A stretch of 64,000 bases of DNA from Ilex aquifolium (Eukaryota > Streptophyta > Magnoliopsida > Aquifoliales > Aquifoliaceae): NCBI GenBank assembly GCA_951799425.1, contig OX637393.1:21059744-21123743 (forward strand), read 5' to 3'. How positions within the stretch are numbered: position 1 is the first letter of the stretch; every line of letters begins with the position of its first letter. The notes beneath the pieces were generated by a model. The model made no database searches. It was not told the origin of the DNA and saw nothing but the letters and a program-made list of their open reading frames with translations. Position numbers and translations under genes: made by a program. Below are positions 37,035 to 49,540 of this stretch, piece after piece.

Positions 37035-37250
37035 TGTGACGCCCCAGAATTTGGGGGTCCTTTCTCAACCCGTTGATCAACCATCAACCCGCAGAAGTAC
37101 CCGTGCATGCCGCATAACCCGATGCCACATCATCATAAGACCATTCCAAGGTCCAATATTCATCAATTTGCCATCAATATTCATCAATTTGCATCTTTTG
37201 AACAAAATGACTCAAGGACCGAAGGCTTAGCAAAATTATTTTAAATTTCT
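37035..37250 (+). repeat. Tekay-like LTR fragment
   Basis: Begins TGTGACGCCCCAGAATTTGG, a typical chromovirus LTR terminus, and resembles 42955-43170. Truncated, so no palindrome array remains. Confidence 0.65.
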
Positions 37251-37259
37251 AAAAATTTT

Positions 37260-39547
37260 GGAGGAGCTGCTAGTAGCTCATGTGTTTTGGAGTGTATTTC
37301 TGAAGCATAGAGACATGGAATACTGCATGAACACCCGATAAACTTGGCAATAACTCCAACCGATAAGCGACTACACCAACCCTCTCGAGTACCTCAAAGG
37401 ACCTGATATACCTTGACAACAGCTTCCCTCGTTTCTCGAATCTGACCACTCCCCTTTTAGGCATCACCTTCAAGAAGACGTGATCTCTGACTTCAAACTC
37501 TAGAGGTCGTCGTCGTCTATCGATGTAGCTCTTCTGCTGGCTCTGAGCCGTGAGAAGACGTTTTCATATCAAGTCCACCTTCAATGAGGTGTCTCTAATC
37601 AAATCTGGACCCGTGGAAGGTCTCTCTACAACCTTTGTCCAACAAACTAGAGAACGGCACGGCCTCCCATAAAGTGCGTCATAGGGTGCCATCTGTATTC
37701 TCGTATGATAACCGTTGTTGTTGACGAACACCACTAAGGATAAATGCTCCTCCTCGCTACCCTTGAGATTCAGGACGCATGCTAGTAGTATGTCCTCTAA
37801 AGTTTGGATGGTCCTCTCTGACTAACCGTCCATCTCGGGATGAAAAACAGAGCATGTCCTCTAAACTCTCCCAAAAAGGGGTCGTGAACCTGGGATCTCG
37901 ATCTGATACTATAGATACGGGCACCCCATGTAACCGGACTATCTTCGTCTGTACAGCCTGCAGAATTCCTCTGGTGCGAAGGTCATTCGCACTGCTAAAA
38001 AGTGCTCCGACTTCGTAAGCTGGTCTAATATCACCGGCACTGCGTCATGCCTCCGCGATGTCCGTAGTAAGTGGATCACAAAATTCATAGTGACGTGTTC
38101 CCACTTCCGAAGGCTGAAGCAACCCCGCTGGTCTCTGGTGCTTAGCCTTGACATGCTAATACGTGAGACATCGACTAACAAAATCTCCAACGTTCCTCTT
38201 CATCCCACTCCAATAGTACTGGCGGCGAAGATCATGGTACATTTTCGTGCCACCTAGATGGTACAGATAGTGGCACTATGTCTTCAAGGCAAAGACAACG
38301 ATCGCCAACTCCATGTCTTGAGTGGGGTAGTTTTGCTCGTGACCCTTTAATTGCCAAGAACTATAAGTTACCACCCTCCCGGACTACATCAATACACATC
38401 CAAGTCCGTCCTTCGAGGCATCACAATATAAATCATCAATCCGCGGCAAAAGGTACTAATTCTTGATGGTGACCCGATTCAACTACTGATAGTCTATACA
38501 TAGTCGAAGAGTTTTGTCATTCTTCAAGGCAAATAGCACCGGAGCGCCCCAAGGTGAGTTACTCGGTCTAATAAAATCCTTGTCTAACAATTTTTGCAAT
38601 TGGACCTTAAGTTCTTGCAACTCTATAGGTGCCATTCCATGCAGAGTCATAGAAATGAGAGATGTATCAGGTTGTAACTCAATGGTAAAGTCTACATTCC
38701 GATGTGAAAGTAATTCTGGTAACACGTTCGAAAAAACATCCGCATACTCACAAACCACCCGAAATAGACTCAACTCATGTCTCACTTCTTCCTGAAGTAT
38801 AAGACTCACAAGTCAACCAATTAACTGTCTGTGCCAACGGTAATCATATACGGTCTGGGGTAAAGCGTCATGCTTTTTCCCCTGAAACTTGAAACAAACA
38901 CCCTCTAGTGTATATGCAGTGACCCTCTTTCGATCACAATTAATGACGACTCGGTGTGCCGCCAACCAACTCAATGGTGAAGTCTACATCCCGATGTGGA
39001 GGTAATCTCGGTAATCTCGTCCAAAAAAATATTCGCATACTTACAAACCACTCGAGGTAGACCCAACTCCTATCTCACTTCTTCTTGAAGTGTAAGGCCC
39101 GCAAGCCAACCCATTAACTGTCCATGCCAACGGGAATCATATACGACTTAGGATAAAGCATCGTGTTTTTCCCCCTGAAAATTGAAACAAACACCCTCAA
39201 GTATATATGCAATAACTCTCTTCCGATCACAATCAATGACGACTCAGTGTGCCGCCAACCAATCCATCCCGAGGATGACATCAAACTCCGACATGTCCAT
39301 AATCCTAAGGCCCACGGTGAGTAAAATCCATGAGATCTCTAGCTCACACCCCCGACATATCTGATCAATGCATACCCTAACTCCTAGGGGAGAACTCACA
39401 TGCAATGGCTCTTCCAAGATCTCAACCTCTAAACCCAAACACTTTACACATAATGTAGCTATAAATGAATGCGATGCACCAGAATCAAATAACACATTTA
39501 CCCATAAGCGAGAAAGTATGAATGTACCCTGAATCACTGACTGATCC
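37260..39547 (-). pseudogene. element I protease-RT-RNaseH-integrase, chromovirus relic
   Basis: Minus-strand order: protease (39621-39244) with VIQGTFILSR, LFDSGASHSF and DVILGMDW; PR-RT linker in two tandem copies; RT N-terminus (38809-38483) with CEYADVFS, DFTIELQPDTS and PSNSPWGAPVLFA, ending DYQ before a stop; a direct jump from PRIDDL to the RNase H phrase YCDASKDGLGCVL near 38420; decayed integrase (38190-37490) with VTMNFV and TKSEHFLAV; then the C-terminal KVMPKRGVVRFEKRGKL and GVHAVFHVSMLQKYTP (37473-37270). Stops and frame changes are numerous. Tekay-like chromovirus. Confidence 0.85.
38676..39260 (-). repeat. 292-bp tandem duplication in element I
   Basis: Unit 1 at 38676-38967 and unit 2 at 38968-39260 begin with AACTCAATGGT and end with GTGCCGCCAACC. 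The units differ at many positions, so the duplication is old. It repeats the PR-RT linker region. Confidence 0.85.
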
Positions 39548-39895
39548 ACCCCCTTAAAGAAATTTTGTCTCCGAAATTCACACACATGCACACATAACCA
39601 CATGCATATGCAACAAGTCATATAATATTATATGACTATAAGAAGATACCTTCATCCCCGAACAAGAACGGATAGGTGGTACGGATAGTGTTATCACGCT
39701 CCCATGTCACCTCCTCCACACCACGGTGATGTCACATCACCTTCACCAGCCTCACAGTCTTGCTTCGCAAAACCTGCTCTCGACTATCCATGATACGTAC
39801 CGGTCTTTCCTTGAAGGTCTCATTCTGCATCAACAACTAGCTCCCCCCACTCCACTACATGCGTAGGATCTGGAGTGTATTTCCAGAGTATGGAG
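39548..39895 (-). pseudogene. element J integrase tail, chromodomain and polypurine tract
   Basis: Encodes KYTPDPTHVVEWGELVVD, PVRIMDSREQVLRSKTVRL and VEEVTWER, a Tekay-type chromodomain with one in-frame stop, followed by the end-of-element phrase AATTTCGGAGACAAAATTTC and a GGGGG tract (39548-39579). No LTR follows; the protease of element I begins directly. J and I are thus joined tail to middle. Confidence 0.78.
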
Positions 39896-39904
39896 AAATG
39901 GAAT

Positions 39905-40683
39905 ACTTAGTAAACACAATATCATCCGCAATATCCGTGATCCAACAACACTCATCATAAGTTACTTGATTATTTTCAACATTCTTCAACGTACAAGTAT
40001 TTTGCAAAGCAAGATTAAGTGTGTGAACAACCAATGGCGTCCAAACAATATTATAGGATGTAATCCTTCAATGAGATATCCCGCATCTGAACAATTCTTA
40101 GCATTGTCGGTGATCACTTGAATCATATTTTGAGGACAAACTTCTTAAATCACTTCTTTTATAAAATAAAAAATAAAAAACTTGTCTTTAATTTCCCCCG
40201 AACAATCCACATATTTAAGGAACACAGGCCTGCTTTCCGTTACGTCATAAAATTAATTAAGGGCCTCTTTTGTGAGTCATTTCATCCATTACTCACAATA
40301 CATACACCTTTTTCACTTCATGTGCTTTTGATGGGTTACAACAATCTCTTAACATTGGCCTTTTATTATTGGAGTAAATTTGTCCACAACGAATTATAAC
40401 CGGGTGGCAAATCACCCAGGAGTTGATTATTAGCGGCAAATGAAAAGGCACTCACATAATAAGTGTTTTTTGCAAGGTGAAATGGTAAGCCTAAGGCGTA
40501 GAACATTCTAACAATAAGCAGATGCAAGTGATCATGAGTCTTTAAGTTAAATGCTTTCTCAAGAGTCGAATTACTTCTACTTCCACTTCCACTCCTACCA
40601 CCCGCCTTTCTTTTTCTCAAATCATACTTTCCTCCATAATCAAAAGTTTCAAAAGCATCTATATTATCAACCAATGACACATT
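39905..40683 (-). pseudogene. hAT transposase, central (DUF659) part
   Basis: Read downward from 40683: SLVDNIDAFETFDYGG, STLEKAFNLKTHDHL, VRMFYALGLPFHLAKNTYY, FAANNQLLGDLPPGYNSL, then in other frames FLKYVDCSGEIKDK, PQNMIQVITDNAKNCSDAGY and an HTLNLAL-like part. These are the DUF659 hallmarks of plant hAT-derived transposases; D in TDNA is a likely catalytic position. Frameshifts are present. Joined in the original gene to 41985-42335, which a MITE now separates. Confidence 0.85.
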
Positions 40684-41984
40684 CATGGTTCAAAGTCGCG
40701 ATATCAGCCCTTAACTCGGAGGCCACTGAAACACATCGGTCGCGGCGTCGCGGCGTCGCGGCGCGGTATCGGCCGATACGCCCAAAACACTATATAGAAG
40801 GCTCAAAAAAATTTGAAAAAATTGTAATAAATATAAACATCATCATCTATGTATTATATCCCTAAAAGACATTATTTAACACATTAATCATTGCAAAAAA
40901 GAATAATAAGGATGCTATCGAAAAATATTTATTATCATCTATATTCAAGGATAATATAATTTAATTTGTAATTTTTAAAAATTATAAAAAAATATAAGTG
41001 TATATATATGGTTAATTTAATAGCTTTAAAAATGAAAATCTATTTATAATGAAATTCTTCATTTAATATGTATCTAATTAGAAATTATATGTATTCTCTC
41101 CATAATGCACATTTAATTATTAAATCATCAATACATATACAAAAGCAACCTTAAGAAGTTAAGTTCTAATTAGATTGTATGATAAATATTAAAAATTATA
41201 TAATTAAAAAATTGGGCCAAAACCGAAAAAACAAAAAGAAAGGGGGGGAGAATAAATTTTTAGGTCTTTTAGGCTAAAGCCTCCCGTATTTTGACCCAAA
41301 AAAAAAAACTCTCTCTTCAACTCTCAGACTTCGACGAACAGGGAGAGAGAGAGAGAGAGAGAGCGCGCGCAGAGACGATGGGTCTGGGAGGCTCGCTGGT
41401 CGCTAAAGGCTCACTGGGAGGTCGCTGTCGCTGAAGGCTAACTGGGTGACTGGGAGGCTTGCTGAAGGGTCGCTAGGGTTTCTGCAATTGATCTGCAATG
41501 TTGATCGATGATGCTGGGTCCTCTGCTACTGCGAAGAAGAAGAAAAGTAAGAACAAATAGTAGGAAAGGGTCTCTGATTAGGGAGATTTACCACAATTTT
41601 TCAGGTTTGTATTCAATTTTGTTCTAATTTCCTTGTTTTATTTTTATTATGGTAAAATGGGGTTTGATTTAGGGTTCAATTTCTCATATTTTTTGCCTTT
41701 TTTTTGGCATTTTCTTTGTTGCTTGAAAGTTGGTGGACAATTCTGTGCGTATTAGTTCGATTCGAAGTGAATCGGCCGAGTTAGACCAAGTTGAATCCGA
41801 GTTTGTCCGAGTTTGACCGAGTTGAATCCGAGTTTGTCCGAGTTGGCCCAAGTCAAAACCGATTCATGGTAGACTCGTGATAATCTGGTATCGTGTATCG
41901 TTATCGGATTGATGCCTGCCGAGGTGGATACGACTCGACCGAGTTGTATCCGACTCGGCCGATACTTTGAACCTTGGACACATT
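40676..41984. mobile_element. 1.3-kb MITE-like element with 8-bp TSD
   Basis: Element 40684-41976 flanked by GACACATT on both sides (40676-40683, 41977-41984). Ends CATGGTTCAAAGTCGCGATATC and, reversed, CCAAGGTTCAAAGTATCGGC. Interior repeats include CGAGTTTGTCCGAGTT units (about 41785-41850), a perfect GTATCGGCCGATAC palindrome near 40767, and a GA/GC repeat at 41341-41371. No transposase. It sits within the transposase coding frame of another hAT copy. Confidence 0.88.
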
Positions 41985-42335
41985 AGAAGGAGGAAATAGT
42001 ACTTTCTTTAGTGCATTTTTCTTTAATCTCTCTTTTGCTTTTTCCTCTAATTTGTGCATCTCCTCAATATCTTGGTTTGTAACTTTTTTGCAAGCTCCAA
42101 TACCAAAACCAGCCAAGTTCCACAAATGTGCTCTTACCCTAGTGTATGAGCTTTTTTTACTTTGATTACAAAAATTGCACTGCTAAGAATATTTCCCCCT
42201 CCATCACTTAGTTTTTCGAATCTTGTAACATTCTTTCCAAAGAGGTTTGCTTGGGTCCTCTTCTGTAGGTGGAGAAGGCACACTACTGGTACCTACGGAA
42301 GCTGTATCATCTAATTCTACAATGGACAAAGAGAC
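41985..42335 (-). pseudogene. hAT transposase, N-terminal BED-finger part
   Basis: Encodes DPSKPLWK, QCNFCNQSKKSSYTRVRAHL, GFGIGACKKVTNQDIEEMHK and KERLKKNALKKVLFPPSN, in two or more frames. The paired Cys and His residues fit a BED zinc finger. Codons for N-V-S at the MITE junction are duplicated by the TSD, showing that the MITE inserted in the coding sequence. Confidence 0.8.
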
Positions 42336-42954
42336 CAAAACAAAAAAAGAATAATTTTTAGTTTGACAGCAGCATGCAATCTGCCCAGACAATTACGGAG
42401 AAAGGGGAGAAAATTAAAGTTTCATAAAAATATCAGTCACAGAAAAAAAGTTCCAAGTGCTGAAAAATAAGGGTTCCTTGTGGAGAAGGAAACCAACTGA
42501 AACCCAAGTGCAACAATCCATAACCAAAAAAAAACCCTAAGCATGCAAACACAAGACAATCACAACGGATATAGTTCTATTGCAGCAAGAAAACAAGAAA
42601 AAGATGGAGAAAAAATAGTGGGTAACTTCGGGTTGAGGGTTACTTGTGTAATAGAAGGAGTTGTCGTTGAAAACAAATTCTTTTCAAAGACCCAGCTTAA
42701 ATGAAAGCCTTAAACGAAAGCCAAACGAAGCTCGTCTGACAGTGGCCGGAGAAAAGGAAGATGGTCGGAGTCTATTGCAGGCAACGATCAGCCCTGTTTC
42801 TCTTGTTGTTCACTCCTCACATCTTTCATCCCTCACGTATGTCGTATCATATGTTAGGTTTCTCAACAGACGAAGGACTTTATCAGAGTAAGGTTTTTTT
42901 TTTTGGCCCCAACAATATTGGTTTTTATTTCAAGATCCAATCACTTTAAAACAT

Positions 42955-44930
42955 TGTGACGCTATAAGATCTGGGAGTCCTTTTTCAACCTGTTAATCAC
43001 CCATCAACCTGCGGAAGTATACCCATGAGTACTGTATAACCCGATACCACGTTGTTACACCCTATTCACCAGGGTCATAACCAAAACGAAATCCATGTAA
43101 AGTCTCCTTTGTACCGGAGCACTACCCAACACGTCACGTGTTCACATATTAACCATATGACCATTCCAAGGTCAAAACCCCATGGTTAGGACTTATTTTC
43201 CTCCATTAACATTCTAAGAGGATTGTTCAAAAAGTGAAAGCCCTTCCGTGTTATATCTTAAAATTTCAAATTCTCGGAAGAGGTATCGGTACCTCTGATG
43301 CGTGGTATCGGTACCTGGTTCTTCTGTTTGCTAGGTACAAGCACATATGTACACTGATACCGGTAACTATATGTCTTGGTACCGATACCTGAGCCCACTG
43401 TCCATCGAGGTACCGGTACCTGATACCTAGGTACCGATACCTGAGCCCATTGGAATCCAGGTACTGGTGCCTATAGGTTTAAGTACTAGTACCTGGGTTA
43501 TCCGACATCGTGGGTACCAGTACTTAATCACTTAGGTACCGGTACCTAAGCCCAAATTTCTCCCAACTCTTATGATTTTCAACTTTTAACCATCCAAACT
43601 CATACCATAATTATCCATTCATTCATTTACATGAAAACCATTGTCAAAAAGAGTTCATTACATGTCCCATTTATACAAATTTACAAGTTCAAAATAAATT
43701 ACATATTTAATTACAAAAATGCAATTTAAGAGCCACATTCTGGCTCCTTCATCAACACGGGCCCAAGTGATAGTCGTCCACCAGCGCTTGTCCAACACCT
43801 GAAATATATCCCCATAAAGGGTAAGCCACGCTCAATAGGGTATCTCCTAAGGAGGCTACTTCCTAACCCAAATGCATATGAAATGTACACATGCGATTCA
43901 TCAATCAATCATCCATTCAAGAATATATAATTCATAAATGAATACCACAATGACATGCATGTCATGAGATGAAACTCACACATGCAATGTAACCCGAGCC
44001 CTCCACTAGCTCCCATCACACATGTCATGTCATGCGTATGTATCCAGGTATTCCAAGCCACCATCATCAATGTTACACATCCAATGACCATTTTATAAAA
44101 TCTCAAATCTTTCTTGGGGTGGATATTTATGAACTTCCACTGGCGGGTACCCAACCGACATGACATCTATGGACTTCCACCAACGGCTCCGCGTACGTCG
44201 ACGCACTTTATGAACTCAATGCCAACGGGAGTACGTATCCTAAGTCACCGGGTCTTGCAACTGAGGAAGAATCTAGCCCTTCTTACTAACCCTGATCCTT
44301 GTTTTCAATACAACCTGTGCGACTCAGTCGAACTTATGTCTAACTTTCCCGAGCCCACGTCTCAACCCACCGAGGACAGTATTTGATAAAAAACATGCAC
44401 ACACACTCACACTCATGTCAAATACTCACGAATGCGATGCTAACTGTGTATATGCAAATATAATGAACAATTGCATTCTATATCACTATGCAATCAAGTT
44501 TTCAATTGCAATTACAATAGCATGTTCATCATATCATGAGCATATTATGAACATATTCCATCTCCACAAACATTTTCAATTTCTCAATTTATACTAATAA
44601 GATAGAGGTAAATTCAAAATTTTTCAATTAAAATCAACCCTCCTAATTTAGGAAAGCATAACGGTTAGGATTTGATTGAAATTTAAGTACACGGTTCAGA
44701 TTTCATCTAAATTCATCTCATTAAATCTAATGGCTCACAATCCATCCCACCCAAATACATTCTCTTGCTCACTTTAACCACAGACACACTACCCATAACT
44801 CAAACCAAACCCAACTAACCCTCCCCATCCCAGGCGTCCTCTCTCTCTCACACACACACAGAACTCCTCTGCATGGCTAAACCATCATCAAAGATCTCCT
44901 CTCTCTCCTCTTATGACACACGATTTTGGG
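42955..44930. repeat. family H Tekay-like LTR (probably solo)
   Basis: Begins TGTGACGC and shares its first 200 bp with 37035-37250. Contains the family H palindrome array and Tekay-LTR-like phrases such as CATGACATCTATGGACTTCC (44159-44178). No adjacent primer site or pol gene. The right end is approximate, and I found no TSD. Apparent frames (43909-44386) are LTR sequence. Confidence 0.6.
43284..43548. repeat. family H palindrome array
   Basis: About ten GGTACCGGTACC-like sites. Perfect AGGTACCGGTACCT at 43408-43421, and a perfect 20-bp palindrome CTTAGGTACCGGTACCTAAG at 43531-43550. Others are one-base variants (GGTATCGGTACC, GGTACCGATACC). Spacers include GAGCCCATTGGAATCCA, like the family B spacer. 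Confidence 0.88.
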
Positions 44931-45194
44931 GGTTTTAGAGGTGGGTTTTGTTTTGTTTCAGAGGTTAATTGATCACAGTTTTTGGGGTTTTGAATTCTGA
45001 TGTTACAGTATTCAAGGCGCTTTGCTTTATCTGCTTTGGTGGATTGTCTTGGTATTGTTCTTTGGCCTTTTCGCTAATACATGATTTTGAAGAGAGAGAT
45101 AGAGATGTTGGGTTGGTTTCGTTAATTGAAGCAAGTCAGGTTGTTTGAGCAAATTACACTTGCAGGTTGTTTGAGCAAATTATCTCCTTTAGGT

Positions 45195-46266
45195 GTTTTG
45201 AATGTTTTGGTTTTAATTTGGTGTTTGACAAATCAAAATCAGTGTAGTCTATGTGTCCTTCCCTCCCCAAAAATTTCCAAAGCCCCCCTTTATTTTACTT
45301 TTATGAGAGTTCCTTTTAAGTATTTAGTTTGCCTCTTCGAAATCTTTTTATGTATTTATAAGGGATTTAGTGAAGAAATCATTTTTACATTTCGGCTTCC
45401 AAGACAAAATTGTTTACTTTACCATCGGGATACAAATGTGGATCATGATTGTTAACCTCTTACTGTTGATGGCCACTAACAATTAGACAAGTTGTGAAGT
45501 GGGTTCACCAATCCCACGAAAGCCTATTTGCTTAGTGATTAAAATGATTAGCCCATGTTATAGTTTGATTTTCAAATTTTAATTTGGTGTTAATTTTGGT
45601 GTTTTGAATGTTATATTTTTTCAAATAAGTTTGATAAGTTTTGTTGTAGTTTAGGTGTTTTGAATATTAAATTAGTTTGAATGTTATAGCTTAGGTGTAT
45701 TGAATGTTATGATTTAGGTGTTAAATTGGTTGGAATGTTATAGTTTAGGTGTTTTTTATAGGGTTTTTATTGAATGTTATAGTAATAATAAGTGCGGTGT
45801 GATAATAGGGTTTTTATTGATTTGATAATTTTGGTTTTAATTTGGTGTTTGACAAATCAAAATGAGTGTAGTCTATGTGTCCTTCCCTCCCCACAAATTT
45901 TCAAAAGCCCCCCTCTATTTTACTTATATGAGAGTTTCATTAAGTATATAGTTTGCCTATTCGAAATCTTTTTATGTATTCATAAGGGTTTTAGTGAAGA
46001 AATCATTTTTACATTTCGGCTTCCAAGACAAAATTGTTTACTTTACCATCGGGAAACAAATGTGTCTTGAATATTATCCTTTAATTTCAATTAACTTAAT
46101 GAAATTTAGGAAAAAAGTTTAAAACAAAGTACTTCTTTTGCATTGAAAATGTGGATCATGATTGTTAACCTTTTACTGTTGATGGTCACTAACAATTAGA
46201 CAAGTTGTGAAGTGGGTTCACCAATCCCATAAAAGCCTATTTGCTTAGTGATTAAAATGATTAGCT
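45195..46266. repeat. imperfect direct duplication, ~630-bp offset
   Basis: 45198-45436 matches 45832-46061 (TTTTAATTTGGTGTTTGACA to TTACTTTACCATCGGGA). After an 86-bp extra segment in the second copy, 45438-45555 matches 46149-46262 (GTGGATCATGATTGTTAACC). No ORF is conserved across both. Confidence 0.8.
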
Positions 46267-46625
46267 CAATATTTTTACCACTCATAAGTCGAATCACACC
46301 CCCATTTCCAAAAAAGAAGGATTTTGTAGTTTTTTGTGTGCCATTCTATTCCTCCTTGCTTTATAAAAAAAGGCGAACCATAGGTCTAAAAGAGAGAGAG
46401 AGTGTATGTGTGTGTGAGCGAGAGTGAGGGAGAGAGAGAGAGAGATAGGTTTGATAAGTTTTGTTATAGCTTCAATGTTATAGTTTGAATGTTATAGTTT
46501 GGGTGTTTTGAATGTTAAATTGGTTTGAATGTTATAGTTTGGGCGTTTCGAATGTTAAATTGGTTTTGAATGTTATAGTTTGGGTGTTTTGAATGTTATG
46601 GTTTAGGTTTCCGAATTGGAAGTTA
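45600..46625. repeat. degenerate GTTTGAATGTTATAGTTTAGG repeats
   Basis: Variants of GAATGTTATAGTTTGGGTGT recur about every 20-45 bp in two patches (45600-45785 and 46440-46625), with a GA-rich microsatellite at 46390-46445. Confidence 0.7.
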
Positions 46626-47669
46626 GGTTTGCGATCAATTTTAGTGTTATTTTGATTGAAATGAGTGTTACTTTCATGGAATGAGATGTTGAGTTAATGA
46701 TTCTTTGTATGATTTTGGATGTTAGGGGTTTTTCAACTTGGATTTTAATTTTATTGATGATATTTGATTGAATGTTAGTGTTTTAAAATTGAATTTTAGG
46801 GTTATTTTTATAAAAATTGGGTTATTTTGATAATAGTTGAAATTTATTGTGTAGCCACCACCATTGCAACTGCACAACCATCAAAAAATGGATGATGTCA
46901 CTATGTTTGGCAGTGTAAGTTCATTATTTCTTTAACTCTCTAAACAACTCTTATTCATCATTAATGTTGTCACAGATGGATGACGAACTATAAAATACCG
47001 TATGATAAGTTTTTTGTCTAATGGTTCGAATGCTTCGTCAAAATAATGTAGGTGTGGTTATTCACAATTAGTATGAACTTAATTGTCTCCGTATATGTGA
47101 GGTAGTGTTATCTCACACCCAATTTGAATTCAATTCAAATTTTATGTTTACCTTGATTTATTTTTTTTTTTAAATTTCTACCAAATATATTATGATATGT
47201 GTATACATTAGTTTTTGGGATTATTGCAATTAGTATTTGATTGGAACTAACTTTTGGAATTAGTATTTGAGAGTAATTGAAACTAAATATTGGAATTAGG
47301 ATTACGCTTTAAAACCTTTTTTTGGAGTAGTTGGGAATTATGTGCTTCAATTGAGATTCGGAGTAGTTGGAGCTATGAGAATTATATGCTTGAATTGAGA
47401 TTGGAATTAGGATTATGGAATTTTTTTTTTCTTAAATAGGGAATTTTATGCTTAAGTGGAAATTATGATTTTGTGCTTGAATTGATTGTTGTTCTATTGG
47501 TACCATTGAAGTCACCTATCTCTTTGTTTAGGAGTTGTGCTTATTCAATTTGTTGTTTTATTGTCATTCCTTTGCCTTGGTTTGTTTGAAATTTAGAATT
47601 TTGACACTTGGCTGTGTGAAATTTAGAATTTTGACATTTTGAAATTTAGAACTTATGTTAGTTGGTGTT

Positions 47670-48552
47670 ATCATATCCAAGGATCGAAATATCGTTTCGA
47701 AGTACCGTTTCGGTCAGCTCAAAAACGGAAACGTTTCGGAAACGCAATGGAAACGCAGAAAAAAATATGGAACATGTAGAAACATGTAGAAATACAAAAT
47801 ACAATCCCTTTATTTATAAAGATAAGCTAAATAATTGTTTAATTTAACATATTTATTCGGTTAACATTCATTTATATAAGAATAAATTTAAATTGGAGGG
47901 AAAAAAGGTTTGACATGAGGCGGAAATCATTTAAATTAGAATATTATCCAATTAATAATACAAATTTATTATAACACTAATTTACTAATTAATAATACTA
48001 AGTGCAGCATATTATTATAATACTAATTTATTAATTTAAATTGTGTCTTCAAATTAATAAATAATATTATTTCATTAATATTAAAATCACTGTGTACACA
48101 ATGATTAAAACACATAAATACTTAATTCTAGATATTTAACAAATAAGTTATAATTAATAAAATGACTTACAGTTATTTAATATGTCAATTTAACAAATAA
48201 TAATAACATAAAACAATAATTATAAAAAGGAAAAAAAATAATGAAGGGTATCAAATTAAATTAATGGTAGTTATGTATAGTTAAAAGTAAAAAATTATAA
48301 TGCAATGGGGTATTAAATGTAATTGTTCATACTTATAACAAAAAAAAAAATATAAAAGGCAGCACAGGTGTTTCGACCTGTTTCGACATGTTTCGATCGA
48401 AACGGTACTGTTTCGACCGAAATGGTCCGACACAGTAACGTTTCGACCGAAACTTTAGAATTTTGGGATTCAACCCATGTTTCGTGTCGGTGCGTTGAAA
48501 TTCCGAAACGTTTCGGACGTTTCGACACGACATTTTGATCCTTGATCATATC
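47670..48552. mobile_element. 867-bp MITE (CAAGGATC family), 8-bp TSD
   Basis: Element 47678-48544 flanked by ATCATATC on both sides. Ends CAAGGATCGAAATATCG and, reversed, CAAGGATCAAAATGTCG. Subterminal GTTTCGACC and GTTTCGGAAACG motifs repeat in both ends, and the middle is AT-rich without ORFs. Same family as 54842-55185. Confidence 0.9.
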
Positions 48553-48797
48553 CCAAGAAGGGTTCTCTTCTATTGTTTTACTACTCAAGTTGTGCTTCTT
48601 TATTTTGTTGGGTTTGACTTTTTATGTTGGCCATATGATGATCTACAGTTTACTAATATTCTTATTTGTTGAGTTCTCATAACTGTCCATGGTTTGCTAT
48701 GTACGTAGTGAACAAATATGTCATGCTACTTATAATACGTTATGGTTTTTTTTTAATTCCTTTGTTTGTACATTGAACCCAATTCTTATTTCCTTTT

Positions 48798-48803
48798 TTT
48801 TTT

Positions 48804-48847
<44 letters not shown>
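48798..48847. repeat. poly-T then poly-G run
   Basis: A T run of about 23 passes directly into a G run of about 35. Such a pure G run is rare in plants and may include assembly error. Confidence 0.8.
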
Positions 48848-48849
<2 letters not shown>

Positions 48850-49540
48850 CCTTGCATTGCACCGAATGAATGTATATGGAAGTGTTGATTTAATGTTAAT
48901 TTGGTGTTTAACTTTTTTTTCGTTACAGGTCTGAAGTTTTGAGTTTCAATATGTTGGTGGAATAAAGAAACTGTCGTGTGACCTTATTCCTTAGGCTCGA
49001 GAGGTCCCTGACTTCATCTATAACATGACTGTCCAAGCCAAACTCAACTTTCCAAGCGATTATGGTAGTTAAACTATGTCGTCGCAGTTGTCCATTTATA
49101 TAGTTTATTCTTCAATTGATAATTCATAATTTTGTGCACCATATTTTTGTTATATTGTCTTCTTTGTGCATCATTCATAAATTGATAATTCATAATTGTG
49201 TCCACTGTAATTTGAGCAGCTTTGAATATAGAATGTGACAAAGAAATGAGACCACATCTAGTAAATTTTGTTGGATGGCATCAAGTTTAAAAACATATCA
49301 AATTGTAAATATCTATATAATAAAACATATAGGAAGTTGAATCTTTATCTCTAAATATTTTTCTCCCCAAAACCATCTCATCACACCCATCACCTATATT
49401 TCTTTCTTTCTTTTTTTTATTTTTAATCAGACATCACCTCTATTTCTCATCGTTACTCTGTCTTTCTATTTCTCTCCCTCCCCCAGCACACCGTCACACA
49501 CTCATAGGTCTCTACTTCACTCCTCTCACATTTTCTTGGT

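Noticed and set aside
43909..44386. Several open frames in the Tekay-like LTR
   Set aside because: They fall within LTR sequence, on both strands, without domain similarity.
48930..49070. Exon-like segment with GTTACAG acceptor and an open stretch
   Set aside because: Too short and no family recognised; no partner exons seen.
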